NCBI GenBank assembly: GCA_016188575.1
Contig: JACPHN010000133.1
Span: 1-64,000 of the forward strand
Source of the DNA: Candidatus Schekmanbacteria bacterium
GTDB lineage: Bacteria; CSSED10-310; JACPHN01
Reading direction: 5' to 3'
Length of the DNA: 64,000 nucleotides
Positions 60,274 to 64,000 of the stretch are shown piece by piece; position 1 is the first letter of the stretch; every line of letters begins with the position of its first letter. The translations under genes and the position numbers were made by a program. The notes below the pieces were generated by a model that searched no databases, was not told where the DNA came from, and worked only from the letters and a program-made list of their open reading frames with translations.

Positions 60274-61262
60274 GCCGCTGCCGTCGCCCCCCCGCGGCTG
60301 CCCGCTTGCGCGCGACCAGCGGCGCGCTCGCCGCGGCGCTTGGGCCGGTGGCGATCCGCGCGGCGGTCACGGTGTCGGCGGTTTTTGCGCTCATCGTTTT
60401 CTCGCCGGGATACGCGCTGCGGGCGCCCGGCACGGGCAGCGGGGAGAATGCCGCGGAAGCCCTGTACGCCTGCGGATCGCCGATCGTCTCGGAAGCGATC
60501 CCCGAAGTCGCGCGCGTCTATGTGACGTGCATGGCGCGGCTGGCGCGCGCCGACCTCGGGGCGTTCGGCGGCGAGCCGCTCTGGCGCCGCCTCGCGCAGG
60601 GGTCGGCGCGCACGGTTGCCCTGATTGTCGCGGCTCTGGTGCTCGGGCTGCTGCTCGGAACCACGGCCGGGCTGCTCCTGGAGCGACAGGAAGGCACGGC
60701 GATCGGGGCGGGTCTGCGGGGCGGGTTACCCATAGTATCGCTCGTGCCGGTCTTCGCGCTGGCCTATCTCACGCAACCGCTCGCCGGCCCGGCGGCGGAG
60801 GCGGCCTCGTCCTCCGCCGGCCTGCTCGGTCTGGCGACCGGTATCGGCGTGGCGGCCGCTGCCTGCCTGGCGCTGGGCGACGGCACCCTGGCGGAGATCG
60901 CCAGGGTTACGGCGCTGCACGCGGCGCGCATTCGGAATGCTCCGTTCATGCGCACCGAGCGGGCTCTGGGCGGGCGCGTGGCGCGCCACTTCGGCCGCAA
61001 CCTCGCGGTGCCGTTGCTCGACTTGTGGGCGAATCGGTTCTTGTTTCTGCTCAGCGGAGCCATTGTCGCGGAGTCGATTTTCGACCTGCACGGGCTCGGT
61101 TGGCTGCTCTACGAGGCCTTTCGGTACCGGGACCTGCTGCCGGCGCTCGGCGCGGCGGCGGCGACGGTGGGGATCGTGGAGCTCAACCGCGCGCTGGTGG
61201 GGCTCGTCAGGAATCGCATTGAACCGCGGAGACCAGAGAGGCGGCGAGATGTCCTCCGTTGA
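60270..61262 (+). CDS. ABC transporter permease (DppB/OppB-like)
   Basis: 330 residues from ATG 60270. An N-terminal helix (AVTVSAVFALIVFSPGYALRAP), a periplasmic loop with the SPGYALRAPGTGSGENAAEAL segment, then four or five helices. The EAA-type loop is RTERALGGRVARHFGRNLAVPLLDLWANRFLFLLSGAIVAESIFDLHGLGWLLYEAF, matching the ending of DppB permeases. Sequence is divergent compared with housekeeping Dpp systems. Confidence 0.85.
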   Translation: MSRCRRPPAAARLRATSGALAAALGPVAIRAAVTVSAVFALIVFSPGYALRAPGTGSGENAAEALYACGSPIVSEAIPEVARVYVTCMARLARADLGAFGGEPLWRRLAQGSARTVALIVAALVLGLLLGTTAGLLLERQEGTAIGAGLRGGLPIVSLVPVFALAYLTQPLAGPAAEAASSSAGLLGLATGIGVAAAACLALGDGTLAEIARVTALHAARIRNAPFMRTERALGGRVARHFGRNLAVPLLDLWANRFLFLLSGAIVAESIFDLHGLGWLLYEAFRYRDLLPALGAAAATVGIVELNRALVGLVRNRIEPRRPERRRDVLR

Positions 61263-62376
61263 CTCGTGGGGAGACGATGAACGCGGCTCCTTGCCCGAGT
61301 GGAGCGGCGGCGGTAGCAGCTTGCTGCGCGCGGGCGCCGGCGGGGAAGGGATGGTGAGGGAAGGTTGGGGGCAGCCGCCGGGGCGGCGCTTCGGGCGGCT
61401 GTGGCCGGGGATCAGCGTGCATCGTGCCGGGGAGGCACACCGGTGCCGCATGCGACGCGCCGCGCTCGCGCTGTCGGTGGCGGCGGTGGTGCTCGGGCCG
61501 CTGTTGGGCGGAGTGGTGGTCAGCGTCGTATTTCCGGATACGTTTCGGGCGAGCCCGAGCTGGATCGCGGTGGCGCCGCTCCCGCCCCGTGCACCGGTGC
61601 TGGGTCGACTGCTCGATGGGCGCCCGGCGCTGGAGCGCGGGGTGTGGGCGTCCGACCGCGCCGCGGACCAGACCGCCGTGGCGGCGGCGGATGACGCGCA
61701 TCTCTGGCTCGGCGTGGACCGCTTCGGCCACGCGCTGCTCGACCGCCTGGTGCTGGGATTCGCCGCGTTCCTCGGTCCGGCGGTGTTGGCGGTCGCCATC
61801 TCGCTCGGCGCGGGAATGTTGCTCGCCGCCCTGCTGCGCTATCCGGACAGATTGCTCCGGGTGCGGCGCGCGGCTCATTTCGCGGTCGACCTGCTGGCGT
61901 CTCAGCCGCGGCTGATGCTGTTGCTCGCCACCGGGGCGGCCACGAGCTTCGACCTGACCGCGATGATGGTCGCGCTCGGCATTCTCAACATTCCGCGGGC
62001 GGTAGCGGCGATTGGCCACCAGTTCGACCTCCTGAGCCGACAGGGGCTGCTGGAGGCGCTGCGCGAAGCCAATATTCCCGCGTGGCGCATCGTCGGCCGG
62101 CACGTGCTCTGGTGTCATTGCCGCCACCTCCTGCTCGTGCAGGCCGCCGTGGGCATGGCCGACGCGTTGATGACGGAAGCGACGCTGAGCGCGTTGCAAT
62201 ACGGCGGCCAGGACGTGAGCTGGGGGGCAATGGTCTTCCAGGGCAGGATGGACGTTTACAGCGGCATCTACTGGACGATGGGCGTGCCGGTAGGCGCCAT
62301 CGTGCTCACGCTCCTGGCCTTTCACCAGCTCGCGGAGGGGATCGCGCTGCTGACCTCGGAGAAGGGAGCCGCGTGA
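61249..62376 (+). CDS. ABC transporter permease (DppC/OppC-like)
   Basis: 375 residues from ATG 61249 (GAGAGG upstream), overlapping the previous gene by 14 bases. A 65-residue polar N-terminus rich in Gly/Ser/Arg is unusual. Then a helix (LALSVAAVVLGPLLGGVVVSVVF), a periplasmic region with GVDRFGHALLDRLVLGF (the DppC 'GTDxxGRD' counterpart), and the EAA loop RQGLLEALREANIPAWRIVGRHVLWCHCRHLLLVQ. Ends with a helix VPVGAIVLTLLAFHQLAEGIALL. Confidence 0.85.
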   Translation: MSSVDSWGDDERGSLPEWSGGGSSLLRAGAGGEGMVREGWGQPPGRRFGRLWPGISVHRAGEAHRCRMRRAALALSVAAVVLGPLLGGVVVSVVFPDTFRASPSWIAVAPLPPRAPVLGRLLDGRPALERGVWASDRAADQTAVAAADDAHLWLGVDRFGHALLDRLVLGFAAFLGPAVLAVAISLGAGMLLAALLRYPDRLLRVRRAAHFAVDLLASQPRLMLLLATGAATSFDLTAMMVALGILNIPRAVAAIGHQFDLLSRQGLLEALREANIPAWRIVGRHVLWCHCRHLLLVQAAVGMADALMTEATLSALQYGGQDVSWGAMVFQGRMDVYSGIYWTMGVPVGAIVLTLLAFHQLAEGIALLTSEKGAA

Positions 62377-63437
62377 TGGTGTCGCTCACCCCTGGACGTT
62401 GGGACGCTATCGCCGCTGCCGGCGCCGGCGCGATGGCCGGCCTTGCGGCCGGTGCGGCGGCCGTGGAGCCGTTGCTGGAGATTCGCGGGCTGCATTGCTG
62501 GCTCGAGGGGCGAAGGGAGGTCGTCCGCGCTGTCGACGGTGTCGACTTGAAGGTGATGCCCAACGAGGTGCTTGGAATCGTGGGCGCATCGGGCAGCGGC
62601 AAGAGCATGACGTTCCTGGCGGTGATCGGGCTGGAGCCGCAGCAGCCGGGAGTCGTCGCCGGCGAAATCCGCTATTGCGGGCGCGATCTGCTGCCGAAGA
62701 TGAGGCTCTACTGCCACATCGGCGGCGGCGGTGGCGGTGGCGCGGCGGGCGGCGGCGACGTCGAGGTGCGCCGGCGCACGCGCTCCTTTTGCCGGCAGCG
62801 CGAGCGACTGCTGCGGGGAGTGCGGGGCACCGAGGTCGCGACGATCTTTCAGGAGCCGGTTCATTCCCTCGACCCGCTGTTCACGACCGGTGAGCTCCTC
62901 GCCGAAGCGCTGCGCACGGGTGGGTGCGGCGGGGGCCGCAAGCGGCTGCGCGTGGCGGCGCTGGAGTGGCTGACGCGCGTGGGCATTCGCGACGAGCGCG
63001 TGATTGACCTGCATCCGATGCAGCTCAGCGGCGGCATGTGCCAACGCGTCATGATTGCGCGGGCCCTGGCGTGCGGGCCGCGGCTGGTGATCGCCGACGA
63101 GCCGACGACAGCGCTCGACGCTCTCGTGCAGCTCCGCGTTCTGGACCTGCTCGAGTCGCTGCGCCGCGAGCGCGGCATTTCGGTGGCCCTGATCAGTCAT
63201 GACCTGCGACTGGTGGCGCGCTACGCGACACGAGTCGCGGTGTTTTGCGCCGGGCGGGTCGTCGACGAGGGGCACACGGGCGAGCTGCTGCGGCGGGCGG
63301 CGCGCGGCGAGGCGGCGCCGAGCACCCAACGGCTGTTCGCCGGCGTCGCCGGCAGAGGGACGGCTGCGAACCTGAGGCAGGCACCTGACGAAGACCTCCC
63401 ACCTCAGCTCTTTCAGCCGACGGGTGGCGCGGGATGA
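62376..63437 (+). CDS. Oligopeptide/dipeptide-type ABC transporter ATPase (DppD/OppD-like)
   Basis: 353 residues; ATG 62376 overlaps the previous stop (TGATG), GTG 62373 is the alternative. Walker A VGASGSGKSMT, Q-loop TIFQEPVHSLDPLFT, signature LSGGMCQRVMIARAL, Walker B LVIADEPTTALD and H-loop LISHDLR. A Gly-rich insert (HIGGGGGGGAAGGGDVEVRR) between Walker A and the Q-loop is not usual. A short N-terminal extension precedes the first strand. Last gene of the cluster; no substrate-binding protein is found before or after. Confidence 0.9.
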   Translation: MVSLTPGRWDAIAAAGAGAMAGLAAGAAAVEPLLEIRGLHCWLEGRREVVRAVDGVDLKVMPNEVLGIVGASGSGKSMTFLAVIGLEPQQPGVVAGEIRYCGRDLLPKMRLYCHIGGGGGGGAAGGGDVEVRRRTRSFCRQRERLLRGVRGTEVATIFQEPVHSLDPLFTTGELLAEALRTGGCGGGRKRLRVAALEWLTRVGIRDERVIDLHPMQLSGGMCQRVMIARALACGPRLVIADEPTTALDALVQLRVLDLLESLRRERGISVALISHDLRLVARYATRVAVFCAGRVVDEGHTGELLRRAARGEAAPSTQRLFAGVAGRGTAANLRQAPDEDLPPQLFQPTGGAG

Positions 63438-63959
63438 TGGAGAGGAAGAAGAAACCGCGAGGGGCGCCGAATCACCCGGCGAAAACCGGCATCCATTCTC
63501 GGTGCGCGGGGAATCGGTGCCGGTATCGCCGGCGCTCCGGGCGTGCGCCAGAGAATGAGAGGCGCTCCGGCCCGGCTCGGAGTCGGAAGCGAGGTTCTGG
63601 AGGCAGCGATGGGTTGTGGGGCCGCGGCAACAAGGTGCGCCGTGCCGGCGGCGGGCGCTGCAGCAGGATCGGGCTGCAGAAGATCCCGTTTGGCGATGGA
63701 GCCAGGCGTGACCCCTGCCTCCCCTTGCGGTTCCCTCCTTGCCGCATGGGCAGGCCCGAGCGATGCGCGTTTCTCCGAATCGGCGACGTGACGCGCCAGC
63801 GCATCGTTCAGCGAGCGGCGCGAGGCGCTCGCCAGGGCCGTCCCGTGAAAATCCACCCGGCGAACGACCTCACCTTTCGCCGCGAGCGGCGCGAGTCACG
63901 GAGCGGGATCTTGCCAGGCAGTGGATTCAGCCACGAAGCAAGGAACTTGGAGGAGTCAG
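63438..63959. other. Intergenic region after the ABC cluster
   Basis: 522 bases without a credible gene. It contains a hairpin-type dispersed repeat (CCCGGCGAAAACCGGCATCC near 63475-63494, opposite strand ATGGATGCCGGTTTTCGCCG) of the kind common in environmental genomes, and ends with the AGGAACTTGGAGGA ribosome-binding region for the next gene. Confidence 0.45.
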
Positions 63960-64000
63960 ATGATCGAATCCAGCATTCACGGTAACGCGGGAGCACGAGA
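63960..64000 (+). CDS. Start of a gene cut by the window end
   Basis: ATG 63960 has GGAGGA five bases upstream and opens MIESSIHGNAGARE, the last visible residues. Too short to assign; its position after the transporter makes it worth checking as a missing partner. Confidence 0.5.
   Translation, partial: MIESSIHGNAGAR

Noticed and set aside
61207-62325. 372-residue minus-strand ORF opposite the permease
   Set aside because: His/Arg/Gln-rich complement of a membrane protein with permease EAA loop; no evidence of coding.
1-64000. tRNA or rRNA genes
   Set aside because: I scanned for T-loop-like GTTCGAATCC motifs with matching stems and for rRNA-like conserved stretches and found none; a covariance-model search would be needed to exclude them fully.

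Overview
High-GC bacterial chromosome segment with dense genes on both strands. It carries TCA-cycle, DNA-repair and translation-factor housekeeping genes mixed with very large secreted repeat proteins. The Thr/Pro-rich stalks of the (T-A-T)n and (T-P-T)n type, FG-GAP/LamG giants, an EF-G2-like factor, two GT-C glycosyltransferases and eukaryote-like kinase/PP2C/FHA signalling suggest an uncultured, environmental deltaproteobacterium-like lineage (Binatota/Desulfobacterota-type). This is inferred from gene style only; there is no rRNA in the window.

Layout. 1-1.7 kb: a gene running off the left edge, a small hypothetical and an RHS/YD-repeat remnant. 1.8-15.4 kb: a surface-protein island with a giant FG-GAP/LamG/Fn3 protein (broken by a frameshift near 6560), a BNR-type propeller protein, and a hydrolase-like/FG-GAP protein. 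15.5-24.1 kb: glycosylation genes (two GT-C membrane enzymes, a DPM-like GT2, a decayed wecB) interrupted by a solitary tnpB element. 23.9-42 kb: universal stress protein, TolC, acetyl-CoA synthetase, folate ligase, mutM, serC, an orphan lasso-peptide B2-like protein, a 2-Cys peroxiredoxin, EF-G2, a phosphatase/DUF4388/TonB/M23 run, and a GH18 protein. 42.4-49.6 kb: methylmalonyl-CoA epimerase, then a minus-strand run icd-sucC-sucD-ndk-HEAT lipoprotein-PBP4-membrane protein. 49.8-51.8 kb: a repeat-rich patch with a SNF2 helicase remnant and an Uma2 nuclease-like gene.

51.9-63.4 kb: a plus-strand cluster that is the best candidate for an undescribed system. It holds a possible wHTH protein, a membrane-anchored Ser/Thr kinase, an OB-like/TM/FHA protein, a PP2C phosphatase with a transmembrane C-terminal extension, an Fn3 surface protein, a second TM-FHA protein, and a complete oligopeptide-type ABC transporter (two ATPases, two permeases) without a binding protein. 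Start/stop overlaps link most of it into one transcription unit.

Two families of short inverted-repeat elements (MITE-like) occupy intergenic gaps. The first, with termini CCTGAATCCACCGCC.../...GGCGGTGGATTCAGG, occurs as complete or partial copies at seven places.
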